Notes under the pieces: model-generated
What the model saw: the letters and a program-made list of their open reading frames with translations, nothing else
What the model was told of the DNA's origin: nothing
Databases searched by the model: none
In this document: positions 55,321 to 63,011 of the stretch, one piece after another
How positions within the stretch are numbered: position 1 is the stretch's first letter
Layout of the letters: every line of letters starts with the position of its first letter
NCBI RefSeq assembly: GCF_001905385.1
Contig: NZ_LIPF01000005.1
Coordinates: 310,001 to 374,000, forward strand
DNA length: 64,000 nt
Reading direction: 5' to 3'
From: Streptomyces sp. CB02414
GTDB taxonomy: Bacteria > Actinomycetota > Actinomycetes > Streptomycetales > Streptomycetaceae
Translations under genes and position numbers: made by a program

Positions 55321-55808
55321 GCGTCCTCCTGTCTCCGTCCCCGGTCACCCGGGTCCTGCTCGTGCCGCTCGCGCGGTTCGTTCTCGTGCGGTCCGTGCCC
55401 GTGTCGCCCGGGCCCGTCCGGCTCGTGCGCGTCCAGCGCCGCCGTGACCAGGGCGAGCACGTCGTCCCGCTCCAGCCCGGCCGACCGGGCCCGTGCGACC
55501 CACTCGGCGAGGTCCGTGCGCAGCGGCGAGTCGTCCTCCGCGCCGGGCCGCGCCAGCGACCGCGTCACGAAAGTGCCGAGCCCGCGCCGCGACCGCACCA
55601 GACCGGCCTGCTCCAGGTCGCGATAGGCCCGGAACACGGTGTTGGGGTTGATGGCGGTGGCGGCGACGACCTCCTTGGCCGTCGGGAGCTTGTCCCCGAC
55701 CCGCAGCACGCCCATCCGGAGCGCCTGCTCGGTCTGCCGCACGATCTGTACGTAGGCGGGCACGCCGCCGCGTCGATCGATCCGGTACTCGACCACGTCA
55801 CCTTCCAT
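55317..55808 (-). CDS. GntR-family (YtrA-like) regulator
   Basis: A 163-residue regulator. The winged helix is VPAYVQIVRQTEQALRMGVLRVGDKLPTAKEVVAATAINPNTVFRAYRDLEQAGLVRSRRGLGTFVTRSLA at about 13-83, followed by only 80 residues with no FCD or UTRA domain, as in YtrA proteins. These usually repress their own ABC transporter operon. The palindrome overlapping its start codon (55807-55836) is the likely operator. A His/Asp/Glu-rich tail (RHGHGPHENEPRERHEQDP) is unusual and could bind metal. Confidence 0.9.
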   Translation of the reverse strand: MEGDVVEYRIDRRGGVPAYVQIVRQTEQALRMGVLRVGDKLPTAKEVVAATAINPNTVFRAYRDLEQAGLVRSRRGLGTFVTRSLARPGAEDDSPLRTDLAEWVARARSAGLERDDVLALVTAALDAHEPDGPGRHGHGPHENEPRERHEQDPGDRGRRQEDA

Positions 55809-55836
55809 GCTTTCATTAATTCATTAGTAGAAGCAT
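55807..55836. promoter_or_regulatory. GntR operator overlapping the regulator's start codon
   Basis: ATGCTT (55807-55812) and AAGCAT (55831-55836) bracket the AT-rich core TCATTAATTCATTAGTAG. Part of the left arm lies inside the GntR ATG (55806-55808). A perfect TTGACA is on the minus strand at 55855-55860. Autoregulation with little or no 5' leader is implied; the exact -10 is not clear. Confidence 0.6.
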
Positions 55837-55931
55837 GATCAGATGGTCCGCGGATGTCAACTTCCCCGGATGGCGGCGCCGAGTCGACAGGCGGACGATG
55901 GGGTGGTGGGGACTGGGAAAGGAGGAGCGTC

Positions 55932-56291
55932 ATGCTGGAGGCGAAGACGCTCGACAAGCCGGACGAGCGGCGCGATTTCCCCCGGGGGCACATCGAGGCC
56001 GTGCACATGGAAGGACTCGACTTCGCCGTCGCCACCTTCGAACCGGGCTGGCGCTGGTCGGAGTCCGTGGGGCCCATCGCGGGCACCGACAGCTGCATGA
56101 TCCATCACAACTGCTACGTGGTGGGAGGCCGGATGCACGTCCGCATGGACGACGGCACCGAGAGCGAGGTGGGCCCCGGCGACGTGTTCGTCTGCTCGCC
56201 CGGCCACGACGCCTGGGTCGTGGGCGACGCGCAGTGCGTCGTGTACGACTTCGCGGGCGGCATGGCGAAGGAGTACGCCAAGGCCGACTAG
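55932..56291 (+). CDS. Cupin-domain protein
   Basis: A 119-residue single cupin barrel. Motif 1 is reduced (GRMHVRMDDGTESEVGPGDVFVCSPGHDAWVVGD) with the usual G-(X)5-H...PGH pattern, and SESVGPIAGTDSCMIHHNCYVV has a His pair that could bind metal. GGAGG lies 6 bases before the ATG at 55932. It diverges from the GntR operon, and a strong terminator follows. The substrate or ligand is unknown; such short cupins often act on small metabolites or as sensors. Confidence 0.87.
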   Translation: MLEAKTLDKPDERRDFPRGHIEAVHMEGLDFAVATFEPGWRWSESVGPIAGTDSCMIHHNCYVVGGRMHVRMDDGTESEVGPGDVFVCSPGHDAWVVGDAQCVVYDFAGGMAKEYAKAD

Positions 56292-56302
56292 GAGCGCGCA
56301 CG

Positions 56303-56342
56303 CGAGGAGGGGGTGACCGCCGAGACGGTCACCCCCTCCTCG
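56303..56342. terminator. Bidirectional terminator, 17-bp stem
   Basis: CGAGGAGGGGGTGACCG (56303-56319) pairs perfectly with 56326-56342 around a CCGAGA loop. It sits between the cupin stop and the end of the convergent FtsX-type permease gene. There is no T-run. Confidence 0.9.
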
Positions 56343-56351
56343 ATGTGCCGC

Positions 56352-57662
56352 TCAGGCGGCTAGGGTCACCGCCCCGACCGCCGGCGTACGCAGCACCCGC
56401 CGGGCCGTCCCCAGGCTCGTCCCGAGCGTCACCGCCGCCGACACCGACACCATCGTCAGCCAGACGCCGGGGAACTGCTCCGGCAGCACCGCGTCGGTCC
56501 GCACGACCGTGAACGGCACGATCCCGGCCAACGCCGCCACCGTGCCGAAGAACGCCCCGGTCAGCGTCAGGATCAGGCTCTCGACGCCGACCACGCCCAG
56601 CACCTGGCCCGGGGTAGCCCCCGTGAGCCGCTGCTGCCCGAACTCCCGGGAGCGGTACGTCGTCGCCGCGTACAGCGAATTGACCAGCATCACGCAGACG
56701 AACACCGCGATGATGCCGACCACCGTGAGGTTGAGGGTCTCCAGGTTCTTGGCGTCGACCGACTTGACCAGCCCGGAGGCCTTCACGGCGTCGCTCTCCA
56801 CCGCCTGCACGGTGACCGTCGCCGTCGACACCGCCGTGAACAGGATCAGCGACACCAGGATCCCGGCGAGGTGATCCGCCCGCTCCCGCAGGTTGCGCAC
56901 GGCCAGCCAGCGGCTCGCGCCGCTCAGCGGCAACCGGTCGAGCACGCCCTTCAGCAGCCGCGGCGACAGCAGCGCGAAGCCCACCGACAGCAGGATCGCC
57001 CCGTAGGCCGGCGGCGCCATCAGCGCCTCGTCCGTCGCGGAGAACAGGAAGGTGGCACCGGCGCCGACGGCACCGGTGGCCAGCGCGGCGTACGCCAGGA
57101 ACCGCTTGGCACCGGCCCGCTCCCGACCGCGCCGCGTCACCCGCCGCACCGCCCAGAACGCGGCGCCCGCCGACGCGAGCAGCGTGATGTCCACGCCGCT
57201 CAGCAGCGCGACCGGCCCGAAGGAGTACTCGACGGCTTCCGCCACCTGCCCGCTGTCCTGGAACATCTCCAGCAGCGCCCGCCCGCCGAGCATCGCCGGT
57301 CCGACGGCCAGCGCCGAGCCCACCAGGGCCACGGCCACCGCCTCACCGACCACCATCCGCTTGATCTGCGCCGGGGTAGCCCCCGAGCAGCGCAGCAGCT
57401 CCAGTTCGGCGGTGCGCTGCCGCACGTTGACCGTCAGGGTCGAGGCCACCGCGAAGAACACCAGCAGCGTCCCGTACCCACCGACGACCCCGGCCGCCGT
57501 GCCCAGCGTCTCCGAGCTGACCGGATCCACCCCGCCCTGCCCGGCCGTGTCGTGCATCGAGTTGAACATCATGATGACCGCCGCGCCGAGGAAGGCGGAC
57601 AGCAGCGTCGCGAGGAACCGTCCGGGGCGTCGCCGGATCGACCGCAGGGCCAGTACGAACAC
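56352..57662 (-). CDS. FtsX-like ABC transporter permease
   Basis: A 436-residue MacB/FtsX-type permease. The first helix is ALRSIRRRPGRFLATLLSAFLGAAVIMMFNS. The duplicated FtsX pattern appears as VVGGYGTLLVFFAVASTLTVNVRQRTAELELLRCSGATPAQIKRMVVGEA, and again as LTVVGIIAVFVCVMLVNSLYAATTYRSREFGQQRLTGATPGQVLGVVGVE. It is probably an exporter or wall-stress transporter rather than an importer. It begins 3 bp after the ATPase gene stop, so the two are one unit. The start is GTG at 57662. Confidence 0.9.
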   Translation of the reverse strand: MFVLALRSIRRRPGRFLATLLSAFLGAAVIMMFNSMHDTAGQGGVDPVSSETLGTAAGVVGGYGTLLVFFAVASTLTVNVRQRTAELELLRCSGATPAQIKRMVVGEAVAVALVGSALAVGPAMLGGRALLEMFQDSGQVAEAVEYSFGPVALLSGVDITLLASAGAAFWAVRRVTRRGRERAGAKRFLAYAALATGAVGAGATFLFSATDEALMAPPAYGAILLSVGFALLSPRLLKGVLDRLPLSGASRWLAVRNLRERADHLAGILVSLILFTAVSTATVTVQAVESDAVKASGLVKSVDAKNLETLNLTVVGIIAVFVCVMLVNSLYAATTYRSREFGQQRLTGATPGQVLGVVGVESLILTLTGAFFGTVAALAGIVPFTVVRTDAVLPEQFPGVWLTMVSVSAAVTLGTSLGTARRVLRTPAVGAVTLAA

Positions 57663-57665
57663 CGC

Positions 57666-58451
57666 TCACACCCCCGCCGGCACGTCGTCGCCCAGGTGCG
57701 CCAGCCGCTCCGCGACCGCGTCCGGCGTCGGGTGGTCCATCCGCCCCGCGAGCCGTCCGTCGGCGAGGAAGACGACCGAGTCGGCGTACGAGGCGGCGAC
57801 CGGGTCGTGGGTCACCATCACCACGGTCCGGTCGCGCACCCGCACCGCCTCCTGCAACAGCAGCATCACCTGTCGCGCGCTGCGCGTGTCCAGCGCGCCC
57901 GTCGGCTCGTCCGCGAAGATCACCCGGGGCTCGGTCACCAGCGCGCGGGCGATCGCCACCCGCTGCCGCTGCCCCCCGGAGAGCTGGTCGGGGCGGTGCC
58001 CGAGCCGGTCCCCGAGACCGACCGCGGCCAGGACCTCCCGCGCCCGCTTCCGGTCGACGCGGCGCCCGGCCAGCTTCAGCGGCAGCACCGTGTTCTGCGC
58101 GACGGTGAGCGTCTCCAGCAGGTTGTACTGCTGGAACACGAACCCGACCCGGCCGCGCCGGAACCTGGTCAGCTCCGCCTCGGTGCCGCCCGTCAGCTCG
58201 GTGCCGTCCACCCACACGATGCCGCTGTCCGGCCGGTCGAGCCCCGCCGCACACTGAAGCAACGTGGACTTGCCCGAACCCGACGGGCCCATCACCGCGG
58301 TGAACGTGCCACGCCCCAGGCTCAGCGTCACCCCGTCCAGCGCGGTCACCGCGTTCTCGGCGGTGCCGTAGGTCCTGGTGACCTTGACGAGGCGGAGCGC
58401 CTCGGGGGCGGGGCCCGGGTCGTGGTTGCCTCGTGCGCCGGTGCGGAACAT
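57666..58451 (-). CDS. ABC transporter ATP-binding protein (LolD/MacB type)
   Basis: A 261-residue ATPase with Walker A VMGPSGSGKSTLLQCAAGLDRPDSG near residues 52-76, Q-loop FVFQQYNLLETLTVAQN, signature QLSGGQRQRVAIARALV and Walker B VIFADEPTGALDTRSA, all in the form typical of the LolD/MacB/FtsE branch that works with FtsX-like permeases. I chose the ATG at 58449-58451 because GGAAGG lies 8 bases before it; an ATG at 58457 is too close to that site. Regulators for this pair are not adjacent. Confidence 0.93.
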   Translation of the reverse strand: MFRTGARGNHDPGPAPEALRLVKVTRTYGTAENAVTALDGVTLSLGRGTFTAVMGPSGSGKSTLLQCAAGLDRPDSGIVWVDGTELTGGTEAELTRFRRGRVGFVFQQYNLLETLTVAQNTVLPLKLAGRRVDRKRAREVLAAVGLGDRLGHRPDQLSGGQRQRVAIARALVTEPRVIFADEPTGALDTRSARQVMLLLQEAVRVRDRTVVMVTHDPVAASYADSVVFLADGRLAGRMDHPTPDAVAERLAHLGDDVPAGV

Positions 58452-58569
58452 CGTCATCACCTTCCGTGCGGCACGCCCTGTGCGGTGCCTCGCCGACGAC
58501 GCTACGGAGCGCGGACCCGCGGCACACTGGGCGCAGAGCCCGTATCGGCAGGTGTACTCAGTGACACCT

Positions 58570-59202
58570 TCACCCCTCCACCAGCACCACCTCCAGCGTG
58601 CGCGGACCGTGCACCCCCTCGACCCGGTCCAGTTCGATGTCACTGGTCGCCGACGGACCGGAGATCCAGGTCAACGGGCGCGCGGGGTCGAGGCGTCCGA
58701 GGGCCTGGGGCACCGACGACACCACCTGCTCCGGCACCCGTACGACGCAGACGTGGTGGTCGGGGACGAGGGTGATGCGGCGGCGGCCCTGGTCGGGGGA
58801 GCCGTCCAGGACGATGGTGCCGGTCTCGGCGACGGCGACCGCGCAGCCCGTGACCACGCTGTCGACCCGGTCGAGGTCCTGCGGCGTGTTCGCCGCGCGG
58901 TCGTGGACGCGGGCCGCGTCGACCGCCTTGAGCCAGTACGGGGGCAGCTCCGGCGGAACCACGACGCTCTGCGAGCCGTGCGCCGCCAGGAGCCGCATCA
59001 GCAGCTCGGGCAACCGCTCGGCCGTGCAGCGGTGCACGATCGCCCGGTAGTCCGCCAGGTTCTCGGCGAGCAGCTCCACCGTCTCGGCGGTGCTCCGCCG
59101 TCCGTGCTCGCGCAGATAGTCCCGCACGATCGGAGCCTCGTCGGCCGGCACGTCCGCGAGGGCGCGCCGTACCCGGCCCAGAATCCGTTCCCTGCCGCTC
59201 AC
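58570..59202 (-). CDS. lutC: LutC, LUD-domain subunit of L-lactate utilisation
   Basis: Third subunit of the LutABC iron-sulfur L-lactate dehydrogenase complex. It is a 210-residue LUD-domain protein (HRCTAERLPELLMRLLAAHGSQSVVVPPELPPYWLKAVDAA; SVVTGCAVAVAETGTIVLDGSPDQGRRRITLVPDHHVCVVR; WISGPSATSDIELDRVEGVHGPRTLEVVLV), where the SATSDIELDRVEGVHGP tail is diagnostic. The GTG start overlaps the lutB stop (GTGA, 59199-59202). It is the last gene of the rhamnose-lactate run. Confidence 0.95.
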   Translation of the reverse strand: MSGRERILGRVRRALADVPADEAPIVRDYLREHGRRSTAETVELLAENLADYRAIVHRCTAERLPELLMRLLAAHGSQSVVVPPELPPYWLKAVDAARVHDRAANTPQDLDRVDSVVTGCAVAVAETGTIVLDGSPDQGRRRITLVPDHHVCVVRVPEQVVSSVPQALGRLDPARPLTWISGPSATSDIELDRVEGVHGPRTLEVVLVEG

Positions 59203-60677
59203 TTCGCCCCGTCCTTCCCACCGCGCGTGCGCTGCCACCAGTCGCGGAACGGTTCCGCGGGCACCCGGGGGAGATCGCGGGTGCCGCTCCAGGCCCGGCC
59301 CGGTCCGGGAAGCGTCCGCGGGTGCAGCCGCCTGGTCCGGGACGCCAGCCGCTGCCCGGTCCGGAGCGCGCCCGGGTGCGTGAACGCCCACTGCGCCGCC
59401 CGCATCGCGGCACGCTCGGCCGCGTGCCCCTTGGCCGGTTTGAGGACGACCCGGTTGCCCCGCCGGACGGCCGGACCGCCCTGCACCACCCGCTCCCGCA
59501 GGTGCACCAGCACCTCGGGGATGTCGATGGCGACCGGGCACACCTCGTAGCAGGCGCCGCACAGCGAGGACGCGTACGGCAGCGAGGCGTCGATCTCGCT
59601 GCCCGTGCCCCGCAGTTGCGGGCTGAGGATGGCGCCGATCGGGCCGGGATAAACCGAGCCGTAGGCGTGGCCGCCCGCCCGCTCGTACACCGGGCAGACG
59701 TTCAGGCAGGCGGAGCAGCGGATGCAGCGCAGCGCCTGGCGGCCGACCTCGTCGGCGAGGGTGTCGGTGCGGCCGTTGTCCAGCAGGACCAGGTGGAAGG
59801 TGCTGGGGCCGTCCTCGTCGGTGGTGCCGGTCCACATGGACGTGTACGGGTTCATGCGCTCGGCGGTGGAGGAGCGGGGGAGGGTCTGGAGGAAGACCTC
59901 CAGGTCCTGCCAGCTCGGCACGATCTTCTCGATGCCGACGACCGAGATCAGCGTCTCGGGCAGGGTGAGGCACATCCGTCCGTTGCCCTCGGACTCCACG
60001 ACGACGAGCGTGCCGGTCTCCGCGACGACGAAGTTCGCGCCGGAGACACCGACTCTGGCCCGCAGGAACTTCTCCCGCAGGTGAAGCCGTGCCGCCTCCG
60101 CGAGTTCGGCGGGCGTGTCCGTCAGGCCCTCCGGTGCCGGGCGCCCCCACTCGCTCATCTCGGAGCGGAAGATGTCCCGGATCTCCCCGCGGTTGCGGTG
60201 GATCGCCGGAACCAGGATGTGCGACGGCCGGTCCTTGCCCAACTGCACGATCAGCTCGGCGAGATCCGTCTCGTAGGCGTGGATGCCCACCGCCTCCAGG
60301 GCCTCGTTGAGACCGATCTCCTGCGTCGCCATCGACTTGACCTTGACCACCTCCCGCTCGCCGGTCTCCTCGACCAGCCGGGCGACGATCGCGTTGGCCT
60401 CGTCCGCGTCGGCGGCCCAGTGCACGGTCCCGCCGGCCGCCGTGACCGCCTCCTCCACCTGCACCAGGTACCGGTCGAGGTGGCGCAGGGTGTGGTCCTT
60501 GATGCGCCGGCCGGCCTCGCGCAACTGCGCCCAGTCGTCCAGCTCCGCGACCGCGCGGGCCCGCTTCTCCCGGATGGTGCGGGTGGCGTGGCGCAGGTTG
60601 CCGCGCAGGGTGGTGTCGCGCACCGCCGTGCGCGCGGCCTCCGGGAAGGCCGGCATCCCCAGATACGTGCCGCTCAT
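59199..60677 (-). CDS. lutB: LutB, iron-sulfur subunit of L-lactate utilisation
   Basis: A 492-residue LUD-plus-ferredoxin protein. The N-terminal LUD domain contains REVVKVKSMATQEIGLNEALEAVGI and AETGTLVVVESEGNGRMCLTLPETLISVVGIEKIVPSW. The two [4Fe-4S] sites are CIRCSACLNVCPVYE near residue 318 and LCGACYEVCPVAIDIPEV near residue 372. Both Cys clusters are complete. Together with LutA and LutC it oxidises L-lactate to pyruvate. It overlaps lutA by 4 bp (ATGA, 60674-60677). Confidence 0.95.
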   Translation of the reverse strand: MSGTYLGMPAFPEAARTAVRDTTLRGNLRHATRTIREKRARAVAELDDWAQLREAGRRIKDHTLRHLDRYLVQVEEAVTAAGGTVHWAADADEANAIVARLVEETGEREVVKVKSMATQEIGLNEALEAVGIHAYETDLAELIVQLGKDRPSHILVPAIHRNRGEIRDIFRSEMSEWGRPAPEGLTDTPAELAEAARLHLREKFLRARVGVSGANFVVAETGTLVVVESEGNGRMCLTLPETLISVVGIEKIVPSWQDLEVFLQTLPRSSTAERMNPYTSMWTGTTDEDGPSTFHLVLLDNGRTDTLADEVGRQALRCIRCSACLNVCPVYERAGGHAYGSVYPGPIGAILSPQLRGTGSEIDASLPYASSLCGACYEVCPVAIDIPEVLVHLRERVVQGGPAVRRGNRVVLKPAKGHAAERAAMRAAQWAFTHPGALRTGQRLASRTRRLHPRTLPGPGRAWSGTRDLPRVPAEPFRDWWQRTRGGKDGAK

Positions 60678-61429
60678 ACGGCCACCGCCTCCTCGGTGCT
60701 CGCCAGGATCTCCGCGATGTGCACCGGCCGCATGTCCGTGCGCAGCCGCGTCATCGTGCCGCCGATGTGCATCAGGCAGGAGTTGTCGGCCGCGCACAGT
60801 ACCTCCGCGCCCGTCGACTCGGCGTTGCGCACCTTGTCCGCGCCCATCGCCGCCGACACGTCCGCGTTCTTCACGGCGAAGGTGCCGCCGAAGCCGCAGC
60901 ACTCCTCCGCGCCCGGCAACTCGACCAGCTCCAGCCCCTCCACCGCCTCCAGCAGCCGCCTCGGCCGGTCACCGAGTCCGAGGCCCCGCAGCCCGTGGCA
61001 GGTCGGGTGGTAGGTGACCGTGTGCGGGTAGTACGCCCCCACATCCGTCACCCCCAGCACGTCCACCAGGAACTCCGTCAGCTCGTACGTCTTCGGCACC
61101 ACCGGCGCCAGCGTCGCCGCGAGGCCGTCCCCGCGCCCCTCCGCGCGCGCCCGCTCACCCATGCGCGGATACAGCTCCCGCACCATCGCCCCGCACGAGC
61201 CCGACGGCGTCACCACCGCGTCGTACTCCTCGAAGACCTCGGCGAAGTGCCGGGCCAGCGGCTCCGCCTCGTGCCGGTAACCGGTGTTGTAGTGCGCCTG
61301 GCCGCAGCAGGTCTGGCCCACCGGGAAGTCGACCTCGACACCCAGTCTGGTCAGCAGCTTGACGACGGCACGGCCGGTGTCCGGATAGAGCGTGTCGTTG
61401 ACGCAGGTCAGGAACAGGGCGACACGCAT
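60674..61429 (-). CDS. lutA: LutA, CCG-domain subunit of L-lactate utilisation
   Basis: A 251-residue protein with two CCG domains that hold the FeS cluster used for electron transfer: VGQTCCGQAHYNTGYRHEAEPLARHF and ELPGAEECCGFGGTFAVKNADVSAAMGADKV, each preceded by a Cys-containing segment (FLTCVNDTLYP; TYHPTCHGLRGL). The ATG at 61427-61429 has GAGGAG about 6 bases upstream. Four 14-bp tandem repeats lie 11 bp further upstream (61441-61496) in the gap from rhaB, suggesting separate or added control of lutABC. Confidence 0.95.
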   Translation of the reverse strand: MRVALFLTCVNDTLYPDTGRAVVKLLTRLGVEVDFPVGQTCCGQAHYNTGYRHEAEPLARHFAEVFEEYDAVVTPSGSCGAMVRELYPRMGERARAEGRGDGLAATLAPVVPKTYELTEFLVDVLGVTDVGAYYPHTVTYHPTCHGLRGLGLGDRPRRLLEAVEGLELVELPGAEECCGFGGTFAVKNADVSAAMGADKVRNAESTGAEVLCAADNSCLMHIGGTMTRLRTDMRPVHIAEILASTEEAVAV

Positions 61430-61440
61430 CGCGGCTCCTC

Positions 61441-61496
61441 GTGATCGATGAAACGTGACCGATGGAACATGACCCGTGGAACGTGATCGACGGAAC
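61441..61496. repeat. Four tandem 14-bp repeats directly upstream of lutA
   Basis: On the plus strand GTGATCGATGAAAC, GTGACCGATGGAAC, ATGACCCGTGGAAC and GTGATCGACGGAAC follow without gaps at 61441-61496. All end in GAAAC or GGAAC. They start 11 bp upstream of the lutA ATG, so they would lie in the untranslated leader or across the promoter. A repressor array or a leader structure are both possible. Confidence 0.85.
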
Positions 61497-61556
61497 TTGT
61501 TGATCATCGGATGAATCGCAGGGTAGTCGGCACGGCGGGGCCGGGGGAGACCCCGT

Positions 61557-63011
61557 TCACCGGTCGGCGAGTCGGGCCTCGGCCGCCCGCCAGCGCGCGG
61601 TGCCGCCCCGGGGCTCGTACCGGGTCAGCGACTGGGTGCGCACCAGTAGCCGGCGCATGTCCGCGAGGTCGCCGACCAGCCCGTGGGTGCGGGCCTGCAC
61701 CAGGACGTTGCCGAGCGCGGCGGCCTCGGTCGGCCCCGCCACCACGGGCAGCCCGCAGGCGTCGGCGGTCAGCTGGCACAGCAGCGCGTTGCGGGTGCCG
61801 CCGCCGACGACGTGCACGACGTCCACCGGATGCCCCGCGAGCCGCTGGGCGTCCTCGACGGCCCCGCGGTGGGCCAGCGCCAGCGAGTCGAGGATGCAGC
61901 GGGTCACCTCGGCGGGCGTCTCGGGCACCGGCTGCCCCGAGGCGCGGCACGCTTCGGCGATCCGCTCCGGCATCCGCCCCGGCGCGAGGAAAGAGGCGTC
62001 ACCCGCGTCCACCACCGACCGCAGCGCCGGCACTCGCGCCGCCGCGAGCAGCAGCTCACCCAGATCCGGCTCGCCCCAGGCCCGTACGCACTCCTGGAGC
62101 AGCCACAGCCCCATGATGTTGCGCAGGTAACGGACCGTGCCGTCGAGCCCCAGTTCGTTGGTGAAGTTGGCGGCGCGGCTCTCCTCCGTCAGCACCGGCG
62201 CGGTCAGCTCCAGACCGGCCAGCGACCAGGTCCCGGTGCAGATGTACGCGAACCGCTCGCCCGAGGCCGGCACGGCGGCCACCGCGGACGCGGTGTCGTG
62301 CGAACCGACCGCCGTCACCGGCACAGGACCGGCCAGCCCCGTCTCCTCCAGCACCCGGGGCGTCAGCACACCCGCCGGATCGCCCGGTTGACGCAGCGGC
62401 GCGAAGAGCGCCAGGTCGATCCCGAGCCGGCCGGCGACGTCCTGCGACCAGTCACGGGTGCGGGGGTCGATCAGCTGGGTGGTGGACGCGTTGGTCAGCT
62501 CCGTGCCCTGCTCGCCGGTCAGCCAGTACGTCAGCAGGTCCGGGATCAGCAGCAGCCGCCGGGCCTGCGCGAACTGGGCGGTGTCCCGCGCGGCGACGAG
62601 CTGGTACAGGGTGTTGAAGGGCGCGTACTGCAACCCGGTCGCCGCGTACAGCTCCCCGGCGGGCAGCGTGGCCCACACCTTCTCCGCAACGCCCTCGGTG
62701 CGGGCGTCGCGGTAGTGCACCGGGTTGCCGAGCAGTGCCCCGTCGACGTCCAGCAGGCCGTGGTCGACGGCCCAGCTGTCCACGCCCACCGAGTCCACCG
62801 GTCCGGCCGCCCGCAGCCCGTCCAGCACACCGGCGTACAGCGCCAGGACGTCCCAGCGCAGCCCCTCCGGCGTACGGACCGGCCGGTTGGGGAAGCGGTG
62901 CGCCTCGGCCAGCTCCAGCCGGTCGGGGTCCACGCGGCCGGCCATGACGCGCCCGCTGGACGCGCCGAGGTCGACCGCGGCGTACGACCTGAGGCGCGTG
63001 CCGCCGCTCAT
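61557..63011 (-). CDS. rhaB: RhaB, L-rhamnulokinase
   Basis: A 484-residue FGGY-family sugar kinase that phosphorylates L-rhamnulose. SYAAVDLGASSGRVMAGRVD at the N-terminus is the phosphate loop. SVGVDSWAVDHGLLDVDG carries the substrate-binding Trp and Asp, and VTAVGSHDTASAVAAVPASGERFAYICTGTWSLAGLEL and VVHVVGGGTRNALLCQLTADACGLPVVAGPTEAAALGNVLVQ are the C-terminal FGGY signature. It overlaps the aldolase/dehydrogenase gene by 4 bp (ATGA at 63008-63011) and is followed by lutABC. Confidence 0.95.
   Translation of the reverse strand: MSGGTRLRSYAAVDLGASSGRVMAGRVDPDRLELAEAHRFPNRPVRTPEGLRWDVLALYAGVLDGLRAAGPVDSVGVDSWAVDHGLLDVDGALLGNPVHYRDARTEGVAEKVWATLPAGELYAATGLQYAPFNTLYQLVAARDTAQFAQARRLLLIPDLLTYWLTGEQGTELTNASTTQLIDPRTRDWSQDVAGRLGIDLALFAPLRQPGDPAGVLTPRVLEETGLAGPVPVTAVGSHDTASAVAAVPASGERFAYICTGTWSLAGLELTAPVLTEESRAANFTNELGLDGTVRYLRNIMGLWLLQECVRAWGEPDLGELLLAAARVPALRSVVDAGDASFLAPGRMPERIAEACRASGQPVPETPAEVTRCILDSLALAHRGAVEDAQRLAGHPVDVVHVVGGGTRNALLCQLTADACGLPVVAGPTEAAALGNVLVQARTHGLVGDLADMRRLLVRTQSLTRYEPRGGTARWRAAEARLADR

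Noticed and set aside
61441..61496. CRISPR array.
   Set aside because: The 14-bp units abut with no spacers and no cas genes are present anywhere in the window.
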